Shown piece after piece: positions 33,740-42,078 of a stretch of 64,000 bases of DNA. The notes under the pieces are model-generated. The model did not search any database, was not told the origin of the DNA, and worked only from the letters and a program-made list of their open reading frames with translations. Location: assembly GCA_002329205.1 (NCBI GenBank), contig DCTC01000001.1, positions 768,623 through 832,622 on the forward strand. Reading direction: 5' to 3'. The DNA comes from Candidatus Roizmanbacteria bacterium UBA1450. Lineage in GTDB: Bacteria; Patescibacteriota; Microgenomatia; UBA1406; GWC2-37-13. A program made the translations under genes and the position numbers. The stretch's first letter is position 1. Each line of letters begins with the position of its first letter.

Positions 33740-34498
33740 TTATTCACATTGCTTCTTGGTGACGGTATAGTTGATCCTAAACGGATTTTCTCCAAGCATT
33801 CCTTGGATTGCTGTCCGTTTATCTTCTTCCGGAGCGGATTCATACTTTACAATTTCTTTTTCTCCGGGTACGGTCTGACACGTGAGATCTTTCGGTTGTA
33901 TTATTTCCTGACCGATCGTCAACGGTTCAGAGCAGCTATATCTCACAGAGACGGTCGCGCAATCAGATGCTCGTGCAAAAACGGAAAAACAGGACCGAAA
34001 TTCAGGCGGTATCTCCACCTCATTTTTTTCAACAGCAATGTCCCGAAATGAAATATTGAAATTATATGATTGTTCACCGACCTGTCCGCTCAAGAAAAGG
34101 TGTTCATTCGGATCAAGGCAGGTTCTGGATTCAGAAGTGCCGATTTGTCCGATATCATTTCTGGTTATAAAGAAATCCTGAGAGGTTTCATAACATTTTT
34201 CTACCGATGGAGGAATGACTGTTCCGTTCATGATAATATTTTCTTGGCAGGAATTTCTAACGGTTAGAGAAGGTGAATTACAGTTATTCGGTGTAACTTC
34301 AAAACATGTATGTTGTGAATCTATTGCGATATTTTTTATTGAAAATTTGGAAAAACAACCGCCGAAGGTAGGTATTATAGGTTTTTGACAGCCCGGAGGA
34401 AGAGAGTAGTTTCTATATGTGTTGTAGCCGAAATAGATAAAAAATGCAGCTGATAAAAGAGTCAGTCCGGTAAAGATGTATATTAAGTGTTTGGGCAT
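33740..34498 (-). CDS. Membrane-anchored cysteine-containing protein of unknown function
   Basis: A 252-residue protein with one N-terminal membrane helix (LIYIFTGLTLLSAAFFIYFGY) and a long outside part with about a dozen cysteines in four similar sections (each with a C-x-VxxSC or VRYSCSEPL-type beta pattern), suggesting repeated disulfide-linked domains. I do not recognise the family. The ATG at 34498 has a good Shine-Dalgarno (GGAGG, nine bases away) located in the end of the upstream gene; an in-frame TTG at 34516 is rejected. It is in operon with the pilin-tailed protein upstream. Confidence 0.6.
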   Translation of the reverse strand: MPKHLIYIFTGLTLLSAAFFIYFGYNTYRNYSLPPGCQKPIIPTFGGCFSKFSIKNIAIDSQHTCFEVTPNNCNSPSLTVRNSCQENIIMNGTVIPPSVEKCYETSQDFFITRNDIGQIGTSESRTCLDPNEHLFLSGQVGEQSYNFNISFRDIAVEKNEVEIPPEFRSCFSVFARASDCATVSVRYSCSEPLTIGQEIIQPKDLTCQTVPGEKEIVKYESAPEEDKRTAIQGMLGENPFRINYTVTKKQCE

Positions 34499-34503
34499 GT
34501 TTT

Positions 34504-35646
34504 TTATCCTCCGCAAAGGACGAGAACAGTATTGTCCTGATCAGTCCGTGAACAACCGGTAAATTTAATATTGTTGCATGTATAAGCGACATTACTGGCA
34601 TCCCGACAGGTGGTTCCTCCGCGGGGATTACATTTTTTACCGTTATCCTCACAAGTATATTGTTCGACCGGATTGCAATAATTCCCCTTTTTATCAGGAC
34701 CGAGTGAGAGAATTGCACGGACTACCCGGCTTTTCCCGTCAGAATATTTGTCATAACTGTCATATACCCATGAGATCCCTTCGCAGCCTTTGACATCAGG
34801 ACGGCAGCGATAATCCGGATCAAAATAGTAGTGAGACCCGTAGGGATCTTTTACATCATCTAACGTAAGATACGGTTTTCCGCCGGTACTTTTGCCCCAA
34901 TTGGGGAAATAGCCGTCCGTTTCGATCAATCCTGCTTTGGGAGAGTTCAGAAATATCTCCGGGTTATAGATCGTACAGTTTGCGGCAGAGAGATGATTCG
35001 GTAGTTCTCCCGAGTCTGCCGCGAGCTTTTCTATGGCAAATTTGATTTTTTGCAAATCTCCGGACTCTTGGTCCGCTTCAAACCCAGGAATTCGCAGTAT
35101 TTTGCTTCCTATGAGATTCACAATGAGAACGACACTAAAGGTGAAAATAATTCCGACAATTGCGCTTGTTATCAGTCGTTTTCCTTGAGCAATCTTGAAT
35201 TGATCTCCCTGTGCGGTCGCCAAAAGGAATGCTCCATATATAATCACAGCAAATCCCAGTGTCCCGACGACGGGGAAAATGAGATTATTCAAAACAAAAT
35301 TGAGTACACCTCCCGCGGCACTGGCATTGCGGAACGTGCTGATGCCGGTGTTTAGACATCCGAGTTGCGTATAGTATTTACCTGCTTCGGGAACAGGCGG
35401 TTTATTGAAATTTGCCGCGCCTGGATTCGTATTTATCAGAAGAGTTTTGTTTTCAGTCGGTTGCGTATCTTTGTTGATACCGGTATAAATGCACTGTGCA
35501 CATCTATTCCAGTCTTCCGGAGCCGGTCGCCCGTGACAGTACCCGCAAGCATCACATTCCGCGATTCTTTGTGCTTCTACAGGTTGTGTCAAAAGAGTAG
35601 TAAAGAAGCACAAGAACAATAATGATACAAAGATAATCTTTCTCAC
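34504..35646 (-). CDS. Secreted protein with pilin-like double membrane segment
   Basis: A 380-residue protein. A signal peptide (1-25) is followed by a Cys-rich section (CDACGYC, RCAQC; about 29-55) that may bind metal or form disulfides, then two membrane helices (about 125-185) around the loop AQGDQFKIAQGKRLITSA, the same VirB2/TrbC-like layout as in the 13674 product. The C-terminal 190 residues lie outside and contain many cysteines. It may be a surface or pilus-like component typical of CPR bacteria. The family is not recognised; the partner at 33740 follows after five bases. Confidence 0.6.
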   Translation of the reverse strand: MRKIIFVSLLFLCFFTTLLTQPVEAQRIAECDACGYCHGRPAPEDWNRCAQCIYTGINKDTQPTENKTLLINTNPGAANFNKPPVPEAGKYYTQLGCLNTGISTFRNASAAGGVLNFVLNNLIFPVVGTLGFAVIIYGAFLLATAQGDQFKIAQGKRLITSAIVGIIFTFSVVLIVNLIGSKILRIPGFEADQESGDLQKIKFAIEKLAADSGELPNHLSAANCTIYNPEIFLNSPKAGLIETDGYFPNWGKSTGGKPYLTLDDVKDPYGSHYYFDPDYRCRPDVKGCEGISWVYDSYDKYSDGKSRVVRAILSLGPDKKGNYCNPVEQYTCEDNGKKCNPRGGTTCRDASNVAYTCNNIKFTGCSRTDQDNTVLVLCGG

Positions 35647-35714
35647 AATTTAAGTATACAAATATTTACACAAACGTCCATCTATTGTATGATATGTTAT
35701 ATCATTACATATAT

Positions 35715-36386
35715 ATGAAAATTAAAGATTTGCCTCTTCATTTGCGTCCCCGCGAAAAGCTCATTGAAAAGGGTTCTTCCGCTCTGAAAGATCATGAACT
35801 GCTTGCGATATTACTGAGAACAGGCACTAAACACAAAAACGTACTGCAGCTTGCTGAATCAATTATAAGACAATATCCTCCCGAGGTACTGATACAAATT
35901 AGCTTCAAAGAACTGAAACAGATAGACGGGGTGGATATAAGCAAAGCAAGCAGCCTAATTGCAGCATTTGAATTTACATCACGGGCCTTTTCCAAAAACA
36001 AAGACCGATCTACCTGTATAGAATCTCCGGAAGACGCTGTCCGAGAGCTCGGCAATATCAGAAACTTGAAAAAAGAACACTTTGTTGTGCTGTTTCTCAA
36101 CGCCCGCAATCAGCTTATCCAGAAAGAAACGATCTCTATCGGAACACTCAACGCTAGTCTCGTGCACCCTCGGGAAGTATTTGAGCCTGCTATTCGGTCA
36201 AACGCAGCAGCTCTCATTGTCGCTCACAATCATCCGTCCGGTGATACAAATCCCTCTGAGGCTGATATACGTATTACTTCCCAGCTGGTTGATGCGGGCG
36301 GTATTCTGGGGATAGAATTGGTGGATCATTTGATAGTAACCTCGACACATTTTGTAAGTTTGAAAGCGGAAGGGTACATAAAATGA
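35715..36386 (+). CDS. radC: RadC-family JAB-domain protein
   Basis: A 223-residue protein. The first 80 residues hold helix-hairpin-helix-like DNA-binding features (RPREKLIEKGSSAL, DGVDISKA), and the JAB/MPN metal site is HNHPSGD (171-177) with a downstream Asp. The family was named after a radiation phenotype later traced to another gene, so its function remains unclear. I use the ATG at 35715 (MKIKDLPLHLRP, the family N-terminus) and not the frame start at 35685, which lies in a promoter-like A/T-rich stretch. Confidence 0.88.
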   Translation: MKIKDLPLHLRPREKLIEKGSSALKDHELLAILLRTGTKHKNVLQLAESIIRQYPPEVLIQISFKELKQIDGVDISKASSLIAAFEFTSRAFSKNKDRSTCIESPEDAVRELGNIRNLKKEHFVVLFLNARNQLIQKETISIGTLNASLVHPREVFEPAIRSNAAALIVAHNHPSGDTNPSEADIRITSQLVDAGGILGIELVDHLIVTSTHFVSLKAEGYIK

Positions 36387-36438
36387 GGCAAAATTTGATA
36401 CACTGTAATGGTTACATTACTCATCATTTTCTATTATT

Positions 36439-38955
36439 ATGCGTGGACTTACAACAGAAAAGGCTGAAGAACTTTTGAAAATTCATGGACCGAATATTAT
36501 CCGTGAACAAAAGAAAAAAGGCTTTTTACTTGTATTATATGAGCAGTTAAACAATTTCCTTACGGTACTTTTGACCGTGGCTGCATTATTATCGTTTTTT
36601 ATTGGAGAACCTATTGACGGCATATTGATAGTCGCAATAGTCGTACTCAATGCTCTTTTCGGGGTATATCAGGAGTACAAAGCCAATGAGGCTATTGCTG
36701 CTCTCAAGGAGATGACTATCACAAAAATCAGAGTAATACGTGACGGACAGGAAGTGGAAATTGACAGCCACAACCTCGTGCCGGGTGATGTCATTTTTAT
36801 TGAAGAAGGGGTAAAAATTCCGGCTGACGGAAAACTCTTAGAAAGCGTAAATCTGGAAATCAATGAAGCTGCTTTGACCGGCGAATCTCTCGGTGTTTCC
36901 AAGAAAGCAGATGATGATGCATTTATGGGTACGATTGTCACGCGAGGTAGAGGTTATTCGGAGGTAACTGCTACCGGCATGGAGACGCATTTCGGTAAAA
37001 TTGCGAGCAATCTGGCAAATATCGAAGAGTCGAAAAGCCCGCTGCAGGCTAAGCTTGAGCAGGTTACCAAGACAATCGGAATCATCGGAATTGTCGCCTC
37101 GCTCATTGTATTTTTTCTGGCTACGTTTCAAGGGTCGGCATATTTTGCGGCTTTCCTACTGGCCATTTCACTTGCTGTTGCGGTCGTACCAGAAGGACTC
37201 CCGGCTGTCATGACTATTACGCTTTCTATCGGCGTGAAGGAAATGGCAAAACGGAAGGCCATCGTGCGTAAACTGACCGCTATCGAAGCACTGGGAAGCA
37301 TCACGCTTATCGCGACCGATAAAACCGGTACTCTTACGACCAACAAAATGAAGGTAAAAGAAGTGTATTTTGACGGGAAAATACATGAGCATATTGATGA
37401 AAGTTTCAACAAATCAAAAGCATTCAGCACCCTGGTTCTGAACTCGGTTTTGTGCTCAACTGCCAAATTGGCGCCGCGGCAGGATGGAAAAGGCTTTGAT
37501 ATAGTCGGCGATCCCACCGAGGGTGCACTCCTGCTCATGGCACAGGATACGCAAACAATCCCTGATGTTGTACGTGACGACTGGAAACTTGTTGAAGAGA
37601 TTCCATTTGATAGTGTAAGCAAACGAATGACTGTCAAAGTTGAACGCAAAGAAAATGCATTTACATTCAGCAAAGGCGCACCGGAATCAATTCTTGAGCT
37701 TGCTGGTCAAATCCTCGAAGGAGATAAAGTAGTCTCCATGACCAAACAAAGAAGAGATGAGATACATAAAGTTCTTGAGAAGTGGGCAGAAGAAGGACTT
37801 CGTGTTTTGGCTTTTTCATACAAGGAAGGCAACGGGAAAAAAATCGAAGATCAGGTCTTTGTGGGAATGACAGCTATTTATGATGCTCCTCGACCGGAAA
37901 TACAGGAAGCAATCAAACGGGCGCATACTGCCGGAATTCAAGTCGTAATGGTGACTGGTGACAACGAAAAAACTGCAGAGGCAATAGCTCTGGACTCCGG
38001 GTTGATGCAAAAAGGTGAGAAAGTACTCACAGGGAAACAGCTTGATGAAATGTCAGACGAGGAACTCATACGAATTTTGCCCGAAGTGAAAGTATTTGCA
38101 CGGGTTACGCCATTCAATAAACACCACATTGTAAGTCTGTATCAAAAACAGGGAGAGATTGTAGCTGTCACTGGTGACGGTGTAAATGATGCAATCGCCT
38201 TGAAACAGGCAGATGTCGGTATCGCTATGGGCTTGGTGGGTACAGACGTAGCTCGGGAAACCGCTGACATGGTGATCACTGATGATAATTTTGCGACTAT
38301 CGTGGAGGCTATCGAAGCCGGTAGAAATATTATCAAAAACTTGAGGAATGCGATCACATATTTGTTGTCTTGTAATGTAACTGAAGCGCTTTCTCTTATC
38401 GTCGGCCTTATTCTCGGATTCCCGCATATATTTTATCCCATTCAATTTTTATATATTAACCTGGTTACTGACGGTATTCCCGCACTCGCCCTTGCTTTTT
38501 CTCCCCGCGATCCTCATGTGATGAAACGAAAGCCGGAAAAGAACCTGAAACTTCTCGGGAATTTCGATATCCGGTACATATTTGCAGTCGGGGCAATTGC
38601 TTCCACTCTTGTCCTGATAGCATTTTTCTGGTTTTATGACATCGATCGCAAGCTTGCCAATACGGCCGCCTTTAGTGTTTTAGCACTTATTCAGTCATTT
38701 ATCTTTGTTGATATGTGGCTTTCACAAAGAAATGTGTTCCGTCATGCTCGAAAGCTGATTGCACCGGTTTTTTTCCTCGCATTCGCATTGCCATTTGTAA
38801 CGCAGTATAGCATTGTAACAATCCCGGCGCTTCAGAATATATTTAAAGTCACAACAGTTTCACCCGTGATGTTTGGAATGTTTGTACTCATTGCATCATT
38901 GATTCTCCTTATCGTGACATTTGTCAAACCGGTACTCGGAGGAGATCGGGATTAG
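36439..38955 (+). CDS. Calcium-type P-type ATPase (SERCA/PMCA-like)
   Basis: An 838-residue P-type ATPase with ten predicted membrane helices. DKTGTLT holds the phosphorylated Asp294; TGE in LTGESLG is the dephosphorylation loop; GDGVNDA is the hinge. The ion site fits the Ca2+-ATPase type: PEGLP in helix 4, NVTEA in helix 5, and NLVTDG in helix 6 supply the Glu, Asn/Glu and Asn/Thr/Asp ligands. It exports Ca2+ (or another divalent ion such as Mn2+) with ATP. N-terminal cation-ATPase domain present at full length. It follows RadC by 52 bases. Confidence 0.9.
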   Translation: MRGLTTEKAEELLKIHGPNIIREQKKKGFLLVLYEQLNNFLTVLLTVAALLSFFIGEPIDGILIVAIVVLNALFGVYQEYKANEAIAALKEMTITKIRVIRDGQEVEIDSHNLVPGDVIFIEEGVKIPADGKLLESVNLEINEAALTGESLGVSKKADDDAFMGTIVTRGRGYSEVTATGMETHFGKIASNLANIEESKSPLQAKLEQVTKTIGIIGIVASLIVFFLATFQGSAYFAAFLLAISLAVAVVPEGLPAVMTITLSIGVKEMAKRKAIVRKLTAIEALGSITLIATDKTGTLTTNKMKVKEVYFDGKIHEHIDESFNKSKAFSTLVLNSVLCSTAKLAPRQDGKGFDIVGDPTEGALLLMAQDTQTIPDVVRDDWKLVEEIPFDSVSKRMTVKVERKENAFTFSKGAPESILELAGQILEGDKVVSMTKQRRDEIHKVLEKWAEEGLRVLAFSYKEGNGKKIEDQVFVGMTAIYDAPRPEIQEAIKRAHTAGIQVVMVTGDNEKTAEAIALDSGLMQKGEKVLTGKQLDEMSDEELIRILPEVKVFARVTPFNKHHIVSLYQKQGEIVAVTGDGVNDAIALKQADVGIAMGLVGTDVARETADMVITDDNFATIVEAIEAGRNIIKNLRNAITYLLSCNVTEALSLIVGLILGFPHIFYPIQFLYINLVTDGIPALALAFSPRDPHVMKRKPEKNLKLLGNFDIRYIFAVGAIASTLVLIAFFWFYDIDRKLANTAAFSVLALIQSFIFVDMWLSQRNVFRHARKLIAPVFFLAFALPFVTQYSIVTIPALQNIFKVTTVSPVMFGMFVLIASLILLIVTFVKPVLGGDRD

Positions 38956-38962
38956 CGGGTGA

Positions 38963-39658
38963 TTAGTCTACCTTTTTGTGCGAGGTAGCAATCCAGAGGG
39001 CTATGCGCATAACAAGGACTACAACACCGAAAAGGAATGTAATAAGTCCGAATGAAGGAAACAGTGAGCTTTTACCCATGAACCAGTTCATCCAGTACGT
39101 CCATCCTCTGAGAGCAAAATGGAGAAGAGCCATAGCATAAGCCAGATATCCCACTCTCATGATAAGCCGCCAGGTGTGCGGACCTATTTTATGCATCGAA
39201 TAACGGTTCGATATAACTGCCATGAGCGTAAAAATACCTGATGCAGTCAACGCTGCACTGAATGACAGAATCTGTTTATCCGAAAGATAATAGGTCAGAA
39301 ATGGCAAGTATGCTGAATAAAATAAGGAGATTGCTACATGCAGCAGCATATACCCGAAACCGATAAGCCCCAAATGCTTTCTATAGATAATAAAGTGATC
39401 AGCAAAGTTCCAGAAATAACAAACACTGCTGAGGATAAGTGAAATTCCCATCAAAATAAAGGCGACATCAGCAATACCTCTATTCAACACACGTATTGAA
39501 AATTCCGGTCTTGTCGCTGCATAGTACGCGAGAACTACGGCCAAAAGAATCAGGCTGTACGCAATTGTCTCACCGTAAAGACGCATGTCAGAGGGCGGAA
39601 GTTTCCGCTTGGCAAGTGATTCATTGAGTTTTTGTTGGATTTTTAGTTCTGATGGCAT
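38963..39658 (-). CDS. Ferric-reductase-like transmembrane haem protein (second copy)
   Basis: A 231-residue membrane protein with six hydrophobic segments. GYMLLHVAISLFYSAY, SMHKIGPHTWRLIMRVGYLAYAMALLHFAL carry the paired histidines of the ferric-reductase-like haem domain. It differs from the protein at 7-669 in its longer N-terminus. An electron-transfer role across the membrane is inferred from the family; no partner reductase is adjacent. Confidence 0.7.
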   Translation of the reverse strand: MPSELKIQQKLNESLAKRKLPPSDMRLYGETIAYSLILLAVVLAYYAATRPEFSIRVLNRGIADVAFILMGISLILSSVCYFWNFADHFIIYRKHLGLIGFGYMLLHVAISLFYSAYLPFLTYYLSDKQILSFSAALTASGIFTLMAVISNRYSMHKIGPHTWRLIMRVGYLAYAMALLHFALRGWTYWMNWFMGKSSLFPSFGLITFLFGVVVLVMRIALWIATSHKKVD

Positions 39659-39713
39659 GAGTACTAGTATAAAGAGAACATTCAGGAAAGTCTAGAAACT
39701 GTTATTATATGAT

Positions 39714-40145
39714 ATGCAAACGATACTAATAAGAATAAGTATTATTGTGACAGCACTTATTATCACTATAGTAGCTTATTTTTTTCTATTTCCGCAGTCC
39801 AGACCGCAAAAAGATGGTCGTGCTTTGTGGGATGATTATGAGATTATTGAAAAAGAAGTAGAAGGTAAAACTCTCCGGTTGATTGTTGCTGATTCACCGG
39901 GCAGGTGGCAGCAAGGGCTTATGTTTGTGCGCAAACCAGTCGATTTTGACGGAATGATTTTTATTTCAAACACTCCAAAGCCACATGTTTTCTGGAACAT
40001 GAATACCTTTGTAGATTTAGATGTGTATTGGTTGAGAAAGGGAGAAGTTGTTGGAAAAAGTTACCTGCCGTCCATTGAAAAAGGAGGAATAAAAACAGTC
40101 TCTTCACCCGGTTTGGCAGATTCTGTTATTGAAGTTATAAAATGA
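39714..40145 (+). CDS. DUF192-family protein, membrane-anchored
   Basis: A 143-residue protein with an N-terminal membrane helix (about 5-25) and a DUF192 domain: RWQQGLMFVRKPVDFDGMIF and FWNMNTFVDLDVYWL are the family's key motifs. Function unknown; members are small secreted or anchored beta-barrel proteins. It ends at the foot of a bidirectional terminator hairpin. Confidence 0.85.
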   Translation: MQTILIRISIIVTALIITIVAYFFLFPQSRPQKDGRALWDDYEIIEKEVEGKTLRLIVADSPGRWQQGLMFVRKPVDFDGMIFISNTPKPHVFWNMNTFVDLDVYWLRKGEVVGKSYLPSIEKGGIKTVSSPGLADSVIEVIK

Positions 40146-40176
40146 AGTAACCGAGGCGTTTGAACCTCGGTTACTT
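40145..40176. terminator. Bidirectional terminator-like hairpin between convergent genes
   Basis: AAGTAACCGAGG (40145-40156) pairs perfectly with CCTCGGTTACTT (40165-40176) around an eight-base loop. It separates the DUF192 gene (+) from the YtxH-like gene (-). There is no long T-run on the plus side. Confidence 0.65.
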
Positions 40177-40193
40177 AGCAAAACAAGCATGTG

Positions 40194-40454
40194 TTATGCA
40201 CGGAGTGATTGCGCTTTGGAATCAACTTCCTGTGCTTTATTTTCTGCTTTGTGTACCATGTTGTCATAGGTATGCTTTGCTTTTTCTTTCAGTAAGGAAA
40301 ATTTTTCATTAACTTTTTCTCTATTTTCCTTTTTGGAGAAATAAAGAGTAGCTGCTGTCCCGAGTGCCATTCCGGCAATAGTAAATGCACCCGCTACTAG
40401 CGGATCCATACCTTTTTTGTGAGTATATTCTCGCATGTCTTTCATAATTTTCAC
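40194..40454 (-). CDS. YtxH-like small membrane protein
   Basis: An 86-residue protein with one membrane segment (DPLVAGAFTIAGMALGTAATLYF) and a long amphipathic Lys/Glu-rich helix (about 42-86), the layout of YtxH/general-stress proteins. It has one of the strongest Shine-Dalgarno sequences here (GGAGGTG, seven bases before the ATG). It is transcribed divergently from the peroxiredoxin region and shares a palindromic promoter zone with it. Confidence 0.75.
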   Translation of the reverse strand: MKIMKDMREYTHKKGMDPLVAGAFTIAGMALGTAATLYFSKKENREKVNEKFSLLKEKAKHTYDNMVHKAENKAQEVDSKAQSLRA

Positions 40455-40465
40455 CTCCTTTCACT

Positions 40466-40485
40466 TATAATGAATAATATTCATT
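40466..40485. promoter_or_regulatory. -10 box and 17-bp palindrome between divergent stress genes
   Basis: A plus-strand TATAAT (40466-40471) overlaps a perfect odd palindrome AATGAATA-A-TATTCATT (40469-40485). The 7-1-7 A/T-rich geometry resembles sites of Fur/PerR-family regulators, but the sequence does not match a known box. It lies between the YtxH-like gene and the peroxiredoxin, so it may control both. Confidence 0.5.
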
Positions 40486-40521
40486 TTCATGTCTTTGCAT
40501 TGTAGATTGTGGAGGTGAATT

Positions 40522-40551
40522 ATGTATAAAAGTTTAAAAAAAGCTGCGTAA
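40522..40551 (+). CDS. Nine-codon frame with strong Shine-Dalgarno before the peroxiredoxin
   Basis: GGAGGTG lies six bases before an ATG that opens MYKSLKKAA and then stops. The frame contains T-TTA-AAA and a run of seven A (40536-40542). A -1 slip there joins it to the peroxiredoxin frame, giving MYKSLKKSCVRIGIAWLLFV and then IVNC before the Met at 40593, which looks like a lipoprotein signal. See the peroxiredoxin entry. Confidence 0.45.
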   Translation: MYKSLKKAA

Positions 40552-40592
40552 GAATTGGTATTGCGTGGTTATTATTCGTAATAGTAAATTGT

Positions 40593-41060
40593 ATGTTTAC
40601 AACATCTACTCAAGCACCGGATTTTACGTTGCCTGATCATACAGGTAAAACACATTCACTTCATGATCTTCAAGGCTACTGGGTTGTTTTATATTTTTAT
40701 CCCAAAGATGATACCCCGGGATGCACCAAAGAAGCCTGCGCTTTTCGGGATGCATACAACGTCTTTGAGAAAGAACATATAAAAATTATCGGCATCTCCA
40801 AAGATAGCCCCAGATCACATTCGTTGTTTATTGAGAAGTACGATCTTCCCTTCCTCCTTCTTTCCGATGAGTCAAAAGAAGTTATCAAATCGTATGGAGC
40901 CTGGGGAACAAAAAAATTTATGGGAAAGACTTATGATGGCGTGTTGAGGATAAGCTATCTGATCGACCCTGAGGGTGTGATTCGAAAGGTGTATGAAAAA
41001 GTCAAACCCCAAGAACATGCGCGGGAGATTCTTGAGGATATCTCCGAACTTAGAACCTAA
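40593..41060 (+). CDS. bcp: Peroxiredoxin, Bcp/PrxQ type
   Basis: A 155-residue thiol peroxidase. PGCTKEACAF (about 48-57) holds the peroxidatic Cys and, five residues on, the resolving Cys of the PrxQ type; YFYPKDDTPG precedes it. It reduces peroxides with thioredoxin. The ATG at 40593 gives a normal cytosolic Bcp. However, the frame is open back to 40530 and encodes a hydrophobic stretch ending in Cys (VRIGIAWLLFVIVNC), and the only ATG with promoter and ribosome site (40522) is in the +1-shifted frame. A -1 shift at A7, or one missing A in the sequence, would produce a secreted lipoprotein form. Confidence 0.88.
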   Translation: MFTTSTQAPDFTLPDHTGKTHSLHDLQGYWVVLYFYPKDDTPGCTKEACAFRDAYNVFEKEHIKIIGISKDSPRSHSLFIEKYDLPFLLLSDESKEVIKSYGAWGTKKFMGKTYDGVLRISYLIDPEGVIRKVYEKVKPQEHAREILEDISELRT

Positions 41061-41062
41061 CA

Positions 41063-42001
41063 TCATTGTTCATGATGGTAGGTGGTCAGATACCGTACGG
41101 TTTTGGAAACACTTCTCATAACTACTGAGTGCGTCATGATAGAATGTGGATTGAAAATCACGCCTGGAAGGAGCGGGCCGTCAATAACACCGGTCGCGGT
41201 AAAGGTCAGGTTGTCGCCAGAGGCAAGATCTTCGGTAGTATATATCTTGGTTTCATCAAGTCCCATGGATGCTATTTCCTGTTTATCCTGTTCATTACGA
41301 GGTTTGAGCTTTACCTGGATTTCACCTCCCAGGATCTTCAAAGCTGATGCGGCCAAAACCGATTCGGCACTTCCTCCCGAACCGAGAAGCATATCAATGG
41401 GGCTCTCATCCATACATGTTGCGATAGCAACTGCCAAATCACCATCTGTGATAAGCCTCAGTCGTGCCCCAGCTGCGCGAACACGATTCATAATTTCCAT
41501 ATTCCGTTCCCGATCAAGCATCGAAACGGTTACTTCACCAATATCTTTATCCAGTGCCTGCGCTACTTTGCGAATATTCTCTTCTACCGGAGCATCAAGT
41601 GAGACCAGTCCTTTAGCGGCAGGACCGACAGCAATTTTATCCATATAGGTATCGGGAGCACTGAGAAGACTGCCTTGAGGGCCGGTCGTAATGACTGTCA
41701 ATGCGTTGTATCGTCCATATGCAACACTGTCAGTGCACTCGAGCGGATCCACTGCGATATCCATGACAGGACCGGTTCCGTTCCCGACTGTTTCTCCGAC
41801 ATAGAGTTCGGGTGCTTCATCTTTTTTGCCTTCTCCGATGACTATAGTCCCCTGAAAATCAATGGTGTTGAATCGGGATCGCATTGACTCAACGGCTGCG
41901 CCATCTGCTTGTTTTTTATCACCTTTTCCGATCCAGCGTGCAGCTGCTATTGCTGCCGCTTCCGTAACCCGTACAAATTCCAGTGCTAAATTGCGATCCA
42001 T
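41063..42001 (-). CDS. glpX: Fructose-1,6-bisphosphatase class II
   Basis: A 312-residue GlpX-type phosphatase. IVIGEGKKDEAP (metal-binding Glu/Asp), AVDPLECTD (the family's DPxxGT site, here with Cys in place of Gly) and GSGGSAESVLAASALK are recognised. It makes fructose 6-phosphate in gluconeogenesis and can feed the pentose pathway. I start at the ATG at 42001 (MDRNLALEFVRVTEAAA, the family N-terminus); the in-frame TTG at 42010 is rejected. It is the last gene of the fba-gap-pgk-glpX series. Confidence 0.9.
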   Translation of the reverse strand: MDRNLALEFVRVTEAAAIAAARWIGKGDKKQADGAAVESMRSRFNTIDFQGTIVIGEGKKDEAPELYVGETVGNGTGPVMDIAVDPLECTDSVAYGRYNALTVITTGPQGSLLSAPDTYMDKIAVGPAAKGLVSLDAPVEENIRKVAQALDKDIGEVTVSMLDRERNMEIMNRVRAAGARLRLITDGDLAVAIATCMDESPIDMLLGSGGSAESVLAASALKILGGEIQVKLKPRNEQDKQEIASMGLDETKIYTTEDLASGDNLTFTATGVIDGPLLPGVIFNPHSIMTHSVVMRSVSKTVRYLTTYHHEQ

Positions 42002-42078
42002 AGTATGCAAATTAAATTGTTAAATTTCTGTACTTATCCTACCATAGCTTTATGAAAGCACGGTAACAATGGTGATAA

